The notes beneath the pieces were generated by a model that searched no databases, was not told the DNA's origin, and saw only the letters and a program-made list of their open reading frames with translations. From Allobosea lathyri (lineage in GTDB: Bacteria; Pseudomonadota; Alphaproteobacteria; Rhizobiales; Beijerinckiaceae), in contig NZ_FNUY01000003.1 in assembly GCF_900108245.1 (NCBI RefSeq), forward strand, positions 186,001 through 250,000: 64,000 bases of DNA, given 5' to 3'. The position numbers and the translations under genes are program-made. This document shows, one piece after another, positions 1 through 9,576 of the stretch (the first letter of the stretch is position 1; each line of letters opens with the position of its first letter).

Positions 1-60
1 CAAACATAGGGTCGGCCGGCGCCATCAAGAGCGCCCTCGTGCCGACGGGGAAACGGTTTC

Positions 61-972
61 ATGGAGTTGCAAAGTCACCCGCAGCACGAAGCGGGAGGGG
101 CTATTTCGTCCTCGCAGACGCGTTCGCCACAGCAGGTTGCCTCCGAGCAGGTTGCCGCTGTCGCCCTTTCCGGGGTCGACATCACCTTCCACATCGATGG
201 CGGCAAGCGCTACAAGGCCGTCACAGGGATCGACCTGTCGGTTGCGGCCGGCGAGTTCGTCTCGGTGGTGGGGCCGACGGGCTGCGGCAAGTCGACCCTG
301 CTGAACGCGGCGGCCGGGCTTCTGGTGCCCTCGGCCGGTTCGGTCTCGATCTTCGGCAAACCGCTTTCGGGTCTGAACCGCCGCGCCGGCTATCTCTTCC
401 AGGCCGATGCGCTGATGCCCTGGAAAACGGCGCTCGACAACGTCAAGGTCGCGCTGGAGCCGATGGGCGTGCCCGATGCCGAGGCCGATGCCAAAGCGCG
501 CGAATGGCTCGGCCGCGTGGGCTTGCGGGCGTTCGTCGATCGCTATCCGCATATGCTGTCGGGCGGCCAGCGCAAGCGCGTCAGCCTGGCGCAGATGCTG
601 ATCCGCAACCCGGAAATCCTGCTGATGGACGAGCCCTTCGGGCCGCTGGACGCGCAGACCCGCCAGATCATGGGCAATCTGCTACTCGATCTCTGGTCGA
701 AGGACCGCAAGGCGCTGATCTTCGTGACGCATGATCTGGAGGAGGCGATCGCGCTGTCCGACCGGGTCGTGGTGATGTCGGCCGGGCCCGCCGCGGGCAT
801 CGTCGCCGACTACCGCGTGCCCCTGCCGCGTCCGCGCGATATCGCCGAGATCAGGCTTGAAAAAGCCTTCCATGAGATCCACCGGGACATCTGGGCTTCG
901 CTCAGGGTCGAGGTGCAGAAGGCCTATGCGATGGGCGACGGGCGCGAACTGGTCGGGGGAGCCACGCCATGA
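61..972 (+). CDS. ABC transporter ATP-binding protein, NitT/TauT type
   Basis: This 303-aa protein is the ATPase of an importer of the nitrate/sulfonate/taurine class and would energise uptake at the inner membrane. Walker A GPTGCGKST is at residues 71-79, the signature LSGGQ at about 166-170, Walker B ILLMDEP at about 186-192 and the H-loop histidine at about 224. A roughly 30-residue N-terminal extension precedes the ABC domain, so the true start could be downstream. The permease and binding-protein genes follow on the same strand, separated by repeat-rich gaps. The substrate cannot be read from the sequence; thiamine precursor, nitrate and sulfonate importers share this architecture. Confidence 0.93.
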   Translation: MELQSHPQHEAGGAISSSQTRSPQQVASEQVAAVALSGVDITFHIDGGKRYKAVTGIDLSVAAGEFVSVVGPTGCGKSTLLNAAAGLLVPSAGSVSIFGKPLSGLNRRAGYLFQADALMPWKTALDNVKVALEPMGVPDAEADAKAREWLGRVGLRAFVDRYPHMLSGGQRKRVSLAQMLIRNPEILLMDEPFGPLDAQTRQIMGNLLLDLWSKDRKALIFVTHDLEEAIALSDRVVVMSAGPAAGIVADYRVPLPRPRDIAEIRLEKAFHEIHRDIWASLRVEVQKAYAMGDGRELVGGATP

Positions 973-1011
973 TCGTCGCTGTTGCTCGGATCCAGGCGCG
1001 ACGCCAGCCGT

Positions 1012-1143
1012 CCCCTTCCCCCCGCTCGCGGTGGGGAAGGGTTAGGGATGGGGGGCGGCAAAGCCAGAACTCCGTCCTTCATCGTCGCGCCGAGCGGCAC
1101 TGCCCCCCACCCCAACCCTCCCCACCGCAAGCGGGGGGAGGGA
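1012..1143. repeat. Intergenic palindromic element (inverted pair)
   Basis: Arm 1 (1012-1058) and arm 2 (1101-1143) are near-perfect reverse complements rich in C and G runs, so the transcript between ATPase and permease can fold into a long hairpin. This is the typical form of a mobile intergenic palindrome pair; it may attenuate or stabilise the operon mRNA. Confidence 0.8.
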
Positions 1144-1189
1144 GTAGCGTTTTGCCCGGCCGCATCTGTCGCGGGCAGGGAGCAACCCC

Positions 1190-1981
1190 ATGAACCGCGT
1201 CAAGCTCTTCGCCCTGCAGGTGCTGGTGATGGTCGTCTTCCTGGCGATCTGGCACGTCATCACGGTCTATCCGCTGTTTGGCGACGTCAAGACGATCCAG
1301 TTCTTCTTCTCCACCCCTGTCGCGGTACTCGGACGGACGTTCAACCAGCTCACCGGCACCGAGATCTACTGGCATCTCGGGATCACGCTGACCGAGACGG
1401 TGCTGGCCTTCGCGATCGGCTCGGCGGCCGGCATCCTGTTCGGCTTCACCTTCGCCCGGCATGAACTGCTGGCGGCGGTGTTCGACCCCTATATCAAGGC
1501 CTCGAACGCGCTGCCGCGCGTCGTGCTGGCGCCGATCTTCGCGCTCTGGTTCGGACTGGGCATCTGGTCGAAGGTGGCGCTCGGCTTCACGCTGGTGTTC
1601 TTCATCGTGTTCTTCAACGTCTATCAGGGCGTGCGCGAGGTCTCGCCGACGGTGCTCGCCAATGCCCGCATGCTCGGAATGAACGAGCGGCAGCTCTTCC
1701 GGCATGTCTACTGGCCCTCGGCCCTGACCTGGATGTTCTCCTCGCTGCACACCTCGGTGGGCTTTGCGCTGGTCGGTGCCGTGGTCGGCGAATATCTCGG
1801 CTCGTCGGCGGGGCTCGGCTACAAGATCCACGAGGCCGAGAGCGTCTTCGACGTCACCGGCGTGTTCTCGGGCATGCTGATCCTGGCGATCTTCGTGATC
1901 GCGATCGATGCGCTGGTGACGATGGTCGAGAAGCGGCTGCTGGTCTGGCGCCCGGGCCAGAGTTCGACCACGACTGTGTGA
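1190..1981 (+). CDS. ABC transporter permease, NitT/TauT type
   Basis: This 263-aa integral membrane protein has about six hydrophobic segments and the permease EAA-type loop (around ANARMLGMNERQLFRHVYWP), which docks onto the ATPase. It starts with ATG preceded by a GGGAG-like ribosome site. It belongs with the upstream ATPase and downstream binding protein in one uptake system. The family handles small anions or thiamine-type precursors; which one applies here is unknown. Confidence 0.92.
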   Translation: MNRVKLFALQVLVMVVFLAIWHVITVYPLFGDVKTIQFFFSTPVAVLGRTFNQLTGTEIYWHLGITLTETVLAFAIGSAAGILFGFTFARHELLAAVFDPYIKASNALPRVVLAPIFALWFGLGIWSKVALGFTLVFFIVFFNVYQGVREVSPTVLANARMLGMNERQLFRHVYWPSALTWMFSSLHTSVGFALVGAVVGEYLGSSAGLGYKIHEAESVFDVTGVFSGMLILAIFVIAIDALVTMVEKRLLVWRPGQSSTTTV

Positions 1982-1992
1982 GGGATGGCGTC

Positions 1993-2113
1993 ATGGTCGG
2001 CCTTGAGCCGACCATCTCTCGCAGGAGATTCTCCTCTCGCAGGAGATTCTCGGGTCTGCGCTGCGCTGCGCCCGAGAATGACGCGGTTCTTGCGAGAATG
2101 ACGCGGTTCTTGC
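1993..2113. repeat. Hairpin plus two perfect tandem duplications
   Basis: An 8-bp stem hairpin (1993-2015) is followed by two perfect 18-bp copies (2016-2033, 2034-2051) and two perfect 20-bp copies (2074-2093, 2094-2113). It fills the gap between permease and binding protein and looks like a decayed intergenic palindrome that underwent slippage duplication. Confidence 0.8.
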
Positions 2114-2194
2114 CCGCCCACCTCGATCTCGCCTATCTTGCCCGCCGAATGCGTTCCCAGAAACGCAAATCCCATTCAACCGGAGGAATACCCG

Positions 2195-3226
2195 ATGATC
2201 TTCACCCGTCGCGCGGCGCTGGCCGCGCTCGCGCTTTCGACCTCGCTGGGATTCACGCCCTTTGGCGCGCTCGCGCAGACCGCCGAGAAGCCGAAGCTGA
2301 CGCTTGGCGTCGGCGGCAAGCAGCTTCTCTATTACCTCCCGCTGACGGTCGCGGAGAAGAAGGGTTTCTTCAAGGAGGAGGGACTCGACGTCGAGATCAA
2401 TGATTTCGGCGGCGGCGCGAAGTCGCTTCAGGCGCTGGTCGGTGGTTCGGTCGACGTCGTCACGGGCGCCTATGAGCACACCATCCGGATGCAGGCCAAG
2501 GGGCAGGACATCCGCGCCGTGATCGAGCTCGGGCGCTTCCCGGCCATCACCATCGCGGTGCGCAAGGACCTGGCCGACAAGGTCAAGTCGGCAGCCGATT
2601 TCAAGGGCCTGAAGATCGGCGTGACCGCGCCGGGCTCCTCGACCTCGCTCACCGCGCAGTATGCCATGGTCAAGGCCGGCCTGAAGGCGACGGATGCGCC
2701 GATCATCGGCGTCGGGGCCGGTGCGAGCGCTGTCGCCGCGATCAAGCAGAAGCAGGTCGACATCATCTCCCATCTCGACCCCGTGACCTCTAAGCTCGAG
2801 GCCGATGGCGACATCGTCGCGCTGATCGACACGCGCACAGAGGCCGGCACCAAGGCGCTGTTCGGCGGCTCGAACCCGGCTGCCGTGCTCTATCTCAAGA
2901 ATGACTTCGCCGAGAAGAACCCGGTGACGACGCAGAAACTGGTCAATGCGTTCATGAAGTCGCTGAAATGGCTGGAGACGGCCAAGCCGGAGGATGTCGC
3001 CAATCTCGTTCCCGAGGAATTCCTGCTCGGCGACCGGCCGCTCTACCTCCGTGCCGTCAAGAACTCGCAGGAAAGCTATTCGCGCACCGGCATCTCCACG
3101 CCCGACGCGATGAAGAGCATGTACGACTCGCTCAAGCTTCTCGATCCTGAGCTGGCGACCTCGAATGTCGACCTGACCAAGACCTTCATCGACAGCTTCG
3201 CGAAGAAGGCGGCTGCGGGGTCTTAA
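2195..3226 (+). CDS. ABC transporter substrate-binding protein, NitT/TauT type
   Basis: This 343-aa periplasmic protein captures substrate for the transporter encoded just upstream. The ATG at 2195 is chosen because CGGAGGA lies eight bases upstream and it opens directly on a signal peptide (MIFTRRAALAALALSTS, cleavage likely after ALAQ). The mature part shows the SsuA/THI5/NMT1-type fold signatures, such as the opening LLYYLPLTVAEKKGFFKEEG and a glycine-rich FGGGAKSLQALVGGSVD. An in-frame ATG at 2138 lacks a signal peptide context. Substrate unknown. Confidence 0.92.
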   Translation: MIFTRRAALAALALSTSLGFTPFGALAQTAEKPKLTLGVGGKQLLYYLPLTVAEKKGFFKEEGLDVEINDFGGGAKSLQALVGGSVDVVTGAYEHTIRMQAKGQDIRAVIELGRFPAITIAVRKDLADKVKSAADFKGLKIGVTAPGSSTSLTAQYAMVKAGLKATDAPIIGVGAGASAVAAIKQKQVDIISHLDPVTSKLEADGDIVALIDTRTEAGTKALFGGSNPAAVLYLKNDFAEKNPVTTQKLVNAFMKSLKWLETAKPEDVANLVPEEFLLGDRPLYLRAVKNSQESYSRTGISTPDAMKSMYDSLKLLDPELATSNVDLTKTFIDSFAKKAAAGS

Positions 3227-3235
3227 AGGCCGTTC

Positions 3236-3380
3236 CCTTCTCCCCTCGGGGGAGAAGGTGTCTGCGCAGCAGACGGATGAGGGAAGGGTCGCGTCAGCGG
3301 CCCTTTCTTGTTTGGGCGAGGGCCTGCCCTCATCCGTCACGGCTGTGCCGTGCCACCTTCTCCCCCGAGGGGAGAAGGAA
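3236..3380. repeat. Intergenic palindromic element (inverted pair)
   Basis: The arms 3236-3293 and 3326-3380 contain CCTTCTCCCCTCGGGGGAGA-type palindromes in opposite orientation around a short spacer. It lies between the binding-protein gene and pdxY and belongs to the same class as the element at 9409-9564. Confidence 0.8.
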
Positions 3381-3459
3381 GCGAACGCTTTTGATTGGCG
3401 TGCAGCGCGGCAACCGTTAGGTTCGCCGCGTTGTTTTGTCAGGGGCGTTACCACCACCT

Positions 3460-4308
3460 ATGAATATCCTCTCGATCCAGTCCCACGTCGCCTTCGGCCA
3501 TGTGGGCAATGCGTCCGCCGTCTTCCCGATGCAGCGCCTTGGCGTCGATGTCTGGCCGATTCACACGGTGCAGTTCTCGAACCACACCGGCTATGGCAGC
3601 TGGAAGGGCCGCGTCTTCGACGGCGGCATGATCGACGAGGTGATGGATGGCATTGCCGAACGCGGCGTGCTCTCCGCCTGCGACGGCGTGCTGTCGGGCT
3701 ATATGGGCTCGGCCGATATCGGCCATGCGATCCTCTCGGCGGTCGAGCGCGTGCGCGCCGCCAATCCCAGGGCGATCTATTGCTGCGATCCGGTGATCGG
3801 GGATGTCGGGCGCGGCGTATTCGTGCGTCCCGGTATCCCTGAATTCATGCGCGAGCAGGCCGTGCCGGCCGCCGACATCGTGACGCCCAACCAGTTCGAG
3901 CTGGAATTGCTGACCGATATCGAGATCCGGACCCTGGCCGACGCGCATCGCGCGGTCGAGGCGCTGCGCGATACCGGCCCCAAGGTCGTGATGGTGACCT
4001 CGCTCGTCACCGAGGAGACGCCCGACGATTCCATCGACATGATGGCTGTCGACGCCAAGGGCGCCTGGCGCGTCCGGACCCCGAAGCTCGACGTCAGCGT
4101 CAACGGGGCAGGCGACGCCATCGCGGCGCTGTTCTTCGTGCATTATCTGCGCGAGCAATCGGCGGCGGTCGCGCTCGGCCGGGCCTCCTCCTCGGTCTAC
4201 GGCCTGCTGAAGCGGACGAAAGAGGCCGGCGCGCGTGAAATCCTCACCGTCTCGGCGCAGGATGAGTTCGTAACCCCGTCGGAAGACTTCACGCCGGAAG
4301 CGATCTGA
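3460..4308 (+). CDS. pdxY: Pyridoxal kinase
   Basis: This 282-aa PfkB/ribokinase-fold enzyme phosphorylates pyridoxal (and related vitamers) with ATP in the B6 salvage pathway. The opening [27 protein letters not shown] is typical of PdxY/PdxK, with the ribokinase ATP/anion-hole motif [12 protein letters not shown] near residue 205. ATG 3460 is chosen over an in-frame TTG at 3436 because family members begin within a few residues of the first beta strand. It stands alone between two repeats. Confidence in kinase family is high; PdxY versus PdxK is from sequence style. Confidence 0.93.
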   Translation: MNILSIQSHVAFGHVGNASAVFPMQRLGVDVWPIHTVQFSNHTGYGSWKGRVFDGGMIDEVMDGIAERGVLSACDGVLSGYMGSADIGHAILSAVERVRAANPRAIYCCDPVIGDVGRGVFVRPGIPEFMREQAVPAADIVTPNQFELELLTDIEIRTLADAHRAVEALRDTGPKVVMVTSLVTEETPDDSIDMMAVDAKGAWRVRTPKLDVSVNGAGDAIAALFFVHYLREQSAAVALGRASSSVYGLLKRTKEAGAREILTVSAQDEFVTPSEDFTPEAI

Positions 4309-4332
4309 GTTGGCCGAGCAGGTTCCCTTCAG

Positions 4333-4437
4333 CCCTCATCCTGAGGAGGCCGCGTTGCCGGCCGTCTCGAAGGATGGTTCAGAGGGCTCTGGAACATCCT
4401 TCGAGACGCAGCCTGCGGCTGCTCCTCAGGATGAGGG
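4333..4437. repeat. Intergenic palindromic element
   Basis: Outer arms CCCTCATCCTGAGGA (4333-4347) and its complement (4423-4437) and inner arms CGTCTCGAAGGATG (4363-4376) and its complement (4395-4408) form a nested hairpin between pdxY and the next gene. This is a frequent type of alphaproteobacterial intergenic repeat. Confidence 0.8.
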
Positions 4438-4461
4438 CTCGCCAGAGGGGACGCGAGCGGG

Positions 4462-5571
4462 ATGAAGCTGCGCGTCGGCACTTTCAACGTCGAGAACCTG
4501 CTGACGCGCCACCGCTTCGAACCCGGCGGGCGCACCGATACGTCAGCCGCGATGTCGCTGTTCAACTTCCCGCGCGCCGACCATCGCGATGCGGTGGAGC
4601 GCTCGCTGGCCGTGGCACTGGAGGACGACAAGCGCCAGATGACGGCGCTCGCCATCGCCGAGGCGCAGGCCGATCTCTGGATGCTGCAGGAGGTCGATTC
4701 GCTCGCCAGCCTGCAGGCCTTCTTCGCCAATTACGTCCATCGCATCGCGGATTATCGCTACGGCCATTTCACGCTGATCGACGGCAATGACCGCCGCGAC
4801 ATCGATATCGGCTTCGCGGCGAGGCGCGATCTGGTGCTGCCGCAGGCAGTACGTGTCCGCTCGCACAAGGAGCGGACCTTCGACGAGACGGGCTCATACG
4901 ATGCGGCACTCGCGGTCTTCGGCATCAAGGGCAGCGACCGGGTCTTTGCCCGCGATTGCCTGGAGGTCGAGCTGAATTTCGGGGATCGCTCGCTCTCGCT
5001 GTTCGGGTGCCATCTCAAGTCGATGAACAATGGCCGAGAGGACGGGCGGCAGGTCACGCTGCCGATCAGGCGGGCCGAGGCGATTGCGGTGAAGCGATTG
5101 GTGAAGGAGCGCTTCGGGGAGTGCTGGCGCGAGGCGAACTGGATCGTGCTCGGCGATCTCAACGCCTATCGCGTGGGGCTGGGGCCGCTGGCGGAGCCGA
5201 TCGACGAGGGCGATAGCGGCATCGAACCGCTGCTGGAGGATTTCGCGGTTGACCCGATGGAGGGGCTGCATGCCCATGAGCGCTGGACCCATTTCCGGCG
5301 CTTCTGGTCCGATAGCGAGCAGCGGCTGGTCGAGACCCATATGCCGCTCGACCATATCCTGCTGTCGCCGGCACTGGCGGCTGCCAATCCGCGGCCGGCC
5401 ATGCAGATGATCCGCCGGGGGCTGCCATATCGCGTGCCGCTCGATCCGCGCGCCGCCGACCGTTCCATGGCGCGGCTGGCGACCTGCGCGGACCGTTATC
5501 CACGCGTCGGCTGGGACAGGCCGAAGGCCTCCGACCATTGCCCGCTGACCATCGATCTCGATATTCCCTGA
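4462..5571 (+). CDS. Endonuclease/exonuclease/phosphatase family protein
   Basis: A 369-aa protein with the EEP (DNase I-like) fold. Visible catalytic elements are the N-terminal TFNVENL, the metal-binding LQEVDS near residue 75, the WIVLGDLNAYR Asp/Asn motif near residue 230 and the terminal SDHCPLTIDL histidine. No signal peptide is seen, so it probably acts in the cytoplasm. The family includes nucleases, phosphodiesterases and lipid phosphatases; the substrate is undetermined. It is followed after 11 bases by the PhzF gene and may be cotranscribed with it. Confidence 0.88.
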   Translation: MKLRVGTFNVENLLTRHRFEPGGRTDTSAAMSLFNFPRADHRDAVERSLAVALEDDKRQMTALAIAEAQADLWMLQEVDSLASLQAFFANYVHRIADYRYGHFTLIDGNDRRDIDIGFAARRDLVLPQAVRVRSHKERTFDETGSYDAALAVFGIKGSDRVFARDCLEVELNFGDRSLSLFGCHLKSMNNGREDGRQVTLPIRRAEAIAVKRLVKERFGECWREANWIVLGDLNAYRVGLGPLAEPIDEGDSGIEPLLEDFAVDPMEGLHAHERWTHFRRFWSDSEQRLVETHMPLDHILLSPALAAANPRPAMQMIRRGLPYRVPLDPRAADRSMARLATCADRYPRVGWDRPKASDHCPLTIDLDIP

Positions 5572-5582
5572 GGACGACACCC

Positions 5583-6473
5583 ATGACGCGCCGCTTTGTC
5601 ACGCTCGACGTTTTCACCACGCTAAAGCACGCCGGCAATCCCCTCGCGGTCGTGCTCGACAGCGAGGGGCTCGATTCGCAGGCCATGCAGGTGATCGCGC
5701 AGGAGTTCAACCTGTCGGAGACGGTGTTCGTCGCACCACCGGCGCAAGCGGGACATCGGGCCGCGATCCGGATTTTTACGCCTGGCCGCGAGTTGCCTTT
5801 CGCCGGCCACCCGACCGTGGGGACGGCGGTGCTGCTGGCGTTGCGCGATGCGGCGGCGGGGAAGGCAGGCGATATCCTCGTACTCGAGGAGAAGGTCGGG
5901 CTCGTGCCCTGCGCGGTCTCCGTTACCGGCACAGGGGCAGGGCGGGCGGTCTTCACCCTGCCGCGCCTGCCCGAGGAGATCCTGCCGACCGGTGACATCG
6001 CCTTGCTTGCCGGCGCGCTCGGTCTCGACAAGCGTGACATCGGCTTCGACCAACATGTGCCCAGCGTGTTCTCCGCCGGCGTCGGCTTCACCTTCCTGCC
6101 GGTGTCGGGCCTGGAGACGATGGGGCGGATTTCGATCGATACCGCGCAGATGAAGGCGGCGGGAAATCCGAGCGTCTTCGCCTATTGCCGGCAGGAGCCG
6201 GAGAGCGGCCATGATTTCCGGGCCCGCATGTTCGCGCCTTCCATGGGGATCGTGGAAGACCCGGCCACGGGCGGGGCGGTCGCGGCCTTCGCCGGTGCGA
6301 TCATGCGCTTCGAGCGGCCCGGCGATGGCGAGCATCGGCTCGTGGTCGAGCAGGGCTATGAGATGGGCCGTCCCTCGCAGATCACACTCGAACTCACGGT
6401 CAAGGAGGGGGCGCTGGTCTCGGCGCGCATCGGCGGCTCGGCCGTGACGGTCAGCGAAGGCGTGCTGCTGTGA
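5583..6473 (+). CDS. PhzF family isomerase-like protein
   Basis: A 296-aa protein of the PhzF/diaminopimelate-epimerase-like fold. It shows the conserved early FNLSETVFV motif with the catalytic-type glutamate, the FTPGRELPFAGHPTVGTA motif, and the late VEDPATGGAVAAFAG phosphate/anion-binding segment. ATG 5583 follows a GAGGACGA ribosome site. Its stop codon overlaps the GTG start of the NUDIX gene (GTGA), indicating translational coupling. Most non-phenazine members have no known substrate. Confidence 0.9.
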   Translation: MTRRFVTLDVFTTLKHAGNPLAVVLDSEGLDSQAMQVIAQEFNLSETVFVAPPAQAGHRAAIRIFTPGRELPFAGHPTVGTAVLLALRDAAAGKAGDILVLEEKVGLVPCAVSVTGTGAGRAVFTLPRLPEEILPTGDIALLAGALGLDKRDIGFDQHVPSVFSAGVGFTFLPVSGLETMGRISIDTAQMKAAGNPSVFAYCRQEPESGHDFRARMFAPSMGIVEDPATGGAVAAFAGAIMRFERPGDGEHRLVVEQGYEMGRPSQITLELTVKEGALVSARIGGSAVTVSEGVLL

Positions 6474-7192
6474 CGACTGGTGTGGTCGATGGCAGCATCG
6501 TGCCGCTGCACCGGGTCGATGCGCGTGTCGAGCCGTATGACTGGGTCTTTGCCCGCGAGAGCGAGGCCGAAATCGCTTCGCATTGGGCAAGGATCAGCGC
6601 GGGAAAGCCCGCCATGTTCAATGGCCGCGTCATGCTGCAGCACCATTCGGCCATCGCCGACGGCGTGTTCCAGGGCGGGTATTTCGAGACGGATTATGCG
6701 GCTTTCATCAGCTGGCGGGATTTCGGGCTGCCGGGACCTGTCGTGCGCAACGGCTTTGCGATGGGGGCGTTGCGTGCGGCCGACGGCGCCTTTCTGTGCG
6801 GGCAGATGGGTGAGCATACCGCCAATCCCGGCAAGGTCTATTTCGCCGCCGGCACGCCCGACCGCAGCGATGTCCGCGACGACGGCTCGCTCGACCTTGC
6901 CGGTAGCGTCATCCGCGAGCTGGTCGAGGAGACCGGGCTGGAACCGCACGAGATTACCGTCGGCGAGGGGTGGGATGCGGTGATCGCGCCCGGCCGCATC
7001 GCCTTCATGCGGCCAGTCATCATGCCCCTGCCGGCAACCGAGGCGCGCGAATTGATGCTTTCGCGGATGGCGGAGCAGGCCGAGCCCGAACTTGCGGATA
7101 TCGTGATCGTCCGCAGCCTGGCCGAGGCCGAGCGCCTCGACATGCCGCCTTTCATGCTGAGCTACCTCACCCATATCTATGGGCAGGGCTGA
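6470..7192 (+). CDS. NUDIX hydrolase
   Basis: A 240-aa protein with a NUDIX box ending REL-VEETGL near residues 149-156, which binds divalent metal for hydrolysis of a nucleoside diphosphate linked to a variable group. The GTG start overlaps the TGA of the upstream phzF-like gene. The N-terminal half (about 100 residues before the box) is an extra region seen in some sugar-nucleotide hydrolases. The exact substrate cannot be predicted. Confidence 0.85.
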   Translation: MTTGVVDGSIVPLHRVDARVEPYDWVFARESEAEIASHWARISAGKPAMFNGRVMLQHHSAIADGVFQGGYFETDYAAFISWRDFGLPGPVVRNGFAMGALRAADGAFLCGQMGEHTANPGKVYFAAGTPDRSDVRDDGSLDLAGSVIRELVEETGLEPHEITVGEGWDAVIAPGRIAFMRPVIMPLPATEARELMLSRMAEQAEPELADIVIVRSLAEAERLDMPPFMLSYLTHIYGQG

Positions 7193-7220
7193 TCCTGCCT
7201 CCCCGCCATCCGGAAACGAC

Positions 7221-9407
7221 ATGATGACCGCGTCCGAAGCCATGCCTGCTGAAGCCTTGTCTCCCGAAGCCCCGTCGCCCGAAACTCTGGCCCTTCTTGC
7301 CGACAACCCCTTCGCCGTCATCTGGAAAACGCCGTTTGGACTGCCGCCTTTCGCGGCGATCAGGCCGGACCATATCTTCCCGGCCTTCGAGGCGGCGCTC
7401 GGCAAGAACAGGAGCGAGATCGCCGCGATCGTGGCCGATCCGGCTGCGCCGAGCTTCGCGAACACGATCGAGGCGCTGGAGCGGGCCGGCAAGGCCCTCA
7501 GCCGCGTCGGCGGCGTGTTCTACAATCTCAGCGGGGCCGATACGAACGATGCCCTGCAAGCGATCGACCGCGATCTCTCGCCGCTGACCTCGCGGCACTG
7601 GTCGGCGATCATGATGGATCCGGACCTGTTCGCCCGGGTCGATGCCGTCCATGCCCAGCGCGACGCGCTTGGCCTCGATGCCGAGCAGATGCGCCTGCTG
7701 GAGCGCACCTATCGCGGCTTCATCCGCTCGGGCGCGAAGCTTGGCCCCGAAGAGAAGAAGCGGCTCGCCGCGATCAACGAGCGCCTGTCGGGACTCGGCA
7801 TCCAGTTTGGCCAGAACGTGCTCAAGGACGAATCGAGCTATGCGCTGATCGTCGAGGACAAGGCGGAAGGCGACGCAGGGCTTGCGGGCGATGCAGGGCT
7901 TGCAGGCGACGTAGGGCTTGCAGGCGACGCAGGGCTTGCAGGTCTGCCGGCTTTCCTGATCGCGGCGATGGCGCGCGCCGCCACCGATCGCGGCCATCCC
8001 GGCAAGCATGCGGTGACGCTGTCGCGCTCGATCATCGAGCCGTTCCTGACCTTCTCGACTCGGCGTGACCTGCGTGAGGAAGCCTTCATCGCCTGGAGCA
8101 AGCGCGGCGAGAATGGCGGCGAGACCGACAACCGCGCCATCGTCGCGGAAATGGTGAAGCTGCGCGCGGAGAAGGCGCGGCTTTTGGGCTTCGCGACCTT
8201 CGCGCATTTCAAGCTCGACGATTCCATGGCGAAGACGCCGGAAAATGTTCGCGACCTCCTCGAACTGGTCTGGAAGCCGGCCAAGGCGCGCGCTGCGCAG
8301 GAAGCCGCCAATCTCGCGGCTCTGGCGCAGGCCGAGGGCGAAAACAGCGCGATCCGGCCATGGGACTGGCGCCATTATGCCGAGAAGGTGCGCCAGCAGA
8401 CCTTTGCGCTCGATGAGGCCGTGCTGAAGCCCTATCTGCAGCTCGACCGGATCATCCAGGCGGCTTTCGATGTCGCCGGAAAGCTGTTCGGGCTCACCTT
8501 CGAGGCGAAGCCCGAGCTCGAAGGCTACCATCCGGATGTGCGGATATGGGAGGTCAAGGAGAAGGGCGGCCGGCATATCGGCCTGTTCCTCGGCGATTAT
8601 TTCGCCCGCGCCTCGAAGCGCTCCGGCGCCTGGATGAGCGCCTATCGCAGCCAGCGCAATTTCGAGGGCGAGGTCAGGCCGATCATCGTCAATGTCTGCA
8701 ACTTCGCCAAACCCGCCGAAGGCAAGCCGGCGCTGCTCTCGATCGACGACGCGCGCACGCTGTTCCATGAATTCGGCCATGCGCTGCACGGCCTGCTCTC
8801 GGATGTGCGCTACGGCTCGCTGGCCGGCACCTCCGTGTCACGCGATTTCGTCGAACTGCCCTCGCAGCTCTACGAGCACTGGTTCCTGACGCGCGAGGTG
8901 ATGCAGGAATACTGCCTGCATGCCGAGACCGGTGAAGCCATCCCGGAGGCGCTGATCGACAAGATCAAGCGGGCGCAGACATTCAATCAGGGCTTCGCGA
9001 CGGTGGAGTACACCTCCTCGGCGCTGGTCGATCTCGCCTTCCATTCCCTTGAAAATCCAGGCGAGATCGATCCGCTGGCTTTCGAGGCGGCCGAACTGGC
9101 GCGGTTGGGCATGCCGGCGGAGATCACGATGCGCCACCGCACGCCGCATTTCACCCATGTCTTCTCAGGCGATGGCTATTCGGCCGGCTATTACAGCTAT
9201 CTCTGGTCCGAGGTGATGGATGCCGACGCCTTCAACGCCTTCCTCGAGGCCGGCGACGTATTCGCGCCCGAGATCGCCGCGAAGCTGAAGCGCTTCATCT
9301 ATTCGGCCGGCGATACGCGCGATGCGGCGGAAGCCTATACGCTGTTCCGCGGCCGGCTGCCGACGCCGGACGCCCTGCTGGAGAAGCGTGGGCTGGCTGT
9401 GGTTTAG
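7221..9407 (+). CDS. M3 family zinc metallopeptidase (peptidyl-dipeptidase/oligopeptidase A-like)
   Basis: A 728-aa cytoplasmic oligopeptidase. The zinc motif HEFGHALHG is at residues 516-524, with the M3-typical downstream FVELPSQLYEHW. No signal peptide is present. ATG 7221 follows a CGGAAA-like ribosome site and avoids overlap with the NUDIX stop. An unusual insert at residues 217-240 consists of four 18-bp tandem units (GDAGLA-type). It falls where relatives have a single AGLP-like turn before a helix, and so probably forms a loop. Length is close to Dcp (about 680 aa) plus this insert. Confidence 0.93.
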   Translation: MMTASEAMPAEALSPEAPSPETLALLADNPFAVIWKTPFGLPPFAAIRPDHIFPAFEAALGKNRSEIAAIVADPAAPSFANTIEALERAGKALSRVGGVFYNLSGADTNDALQAIDRDLSPLTSRHWSAIMMDPDLFARVDAVHAQRDALGLDAEQMRLLERTYRGFIRSGAKLGPEEKKRLAAINERLSGLGIQFGQNVLKDESSYALIVEDKAEGDAGLAGDAGLAGDVGLAGDAGLAGLPAFLIAAMARAATDRGHPGKHAVTLSRSIIEPFLTFSTRRDLREEAFIAWSKRGENGGETDNRAIVAEMVKLRAEKARLLGFATFAHFKLDDSMAKTPENVRDLLELVWKPAKARAAQEAANLAALAQAEGENSAIRPWDWRHYAEKVRQQTFALDEAVLKPYLQLDRIIQAAFDVAGKLFGLTFEAKPELEGYHPDVRIWEVKEKGGRHIGLFLGDYFARASKRSGAWMSAYRSQRNFEGEVRPIIVNVCNFAKPAEGKPALLSIDDARTLFHEFGHALHGLLSDVRYGSLAGTSVSRDFVELPSQLYEHWFLTREVMQEYCLHAETGEAIPEALIDKIKRAQTFNQGFATVEYTSSALVDLAFHSLENPGEIDPLAFEAAELARLGMPAEITMRHRTPHFTHVFSGDGYSAGYYSYLWSEVMDADAFNAFLEAGDVFAPEIAAKLKRFIYSAGDTRDAAEAYTLFRGRLPTPDALLEKRGLAVV
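7869..7940 (+). repeat. Four 18-bp in-frame tandem repeats inside the M3 peptidase
   Basis: Units 7869-7886, 7887-7904, 7905-7922 and 7923-7940 differ at single positions (GACGCA, GATGCA, GACGTA) and encode the hexapeptide GDAGLA/GDVGLA. The reading frame is intact. Slippage of a pre-existing LAGLP-type turn is the simplest origin. Confidence 0.9.
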
Positions 9408-9408
9408 C

Positions 9409-9564
9409 CTTCTCCCCTCGCGGGAGAAGGTGGCGCGAAGCGCCGGATGAGGGGGCGCCGTGCGCTATCCGGTTCTGGCGTGGACTGACCGAAACGGAAC
9501 GCTCACGGCGCCCCCTCATCCGTCAGCGCTTCGCGCTGCCACCTTCTCCCGCGAGGGGAGAAGG
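9409..9564. repeat. Intergenic palindromic element (inverted pair)
   Basis: Palindromic CCTTCTCCCCTCGCGGGAGA starts the element and the mirrored copy ends it, flanking a short unique core. It lies between two converging genes and could act as a bidirectional terminator-like hairpin. Confidence 0.8.
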
Positions 9565-9576
9565 ACAGGCGCCTTC

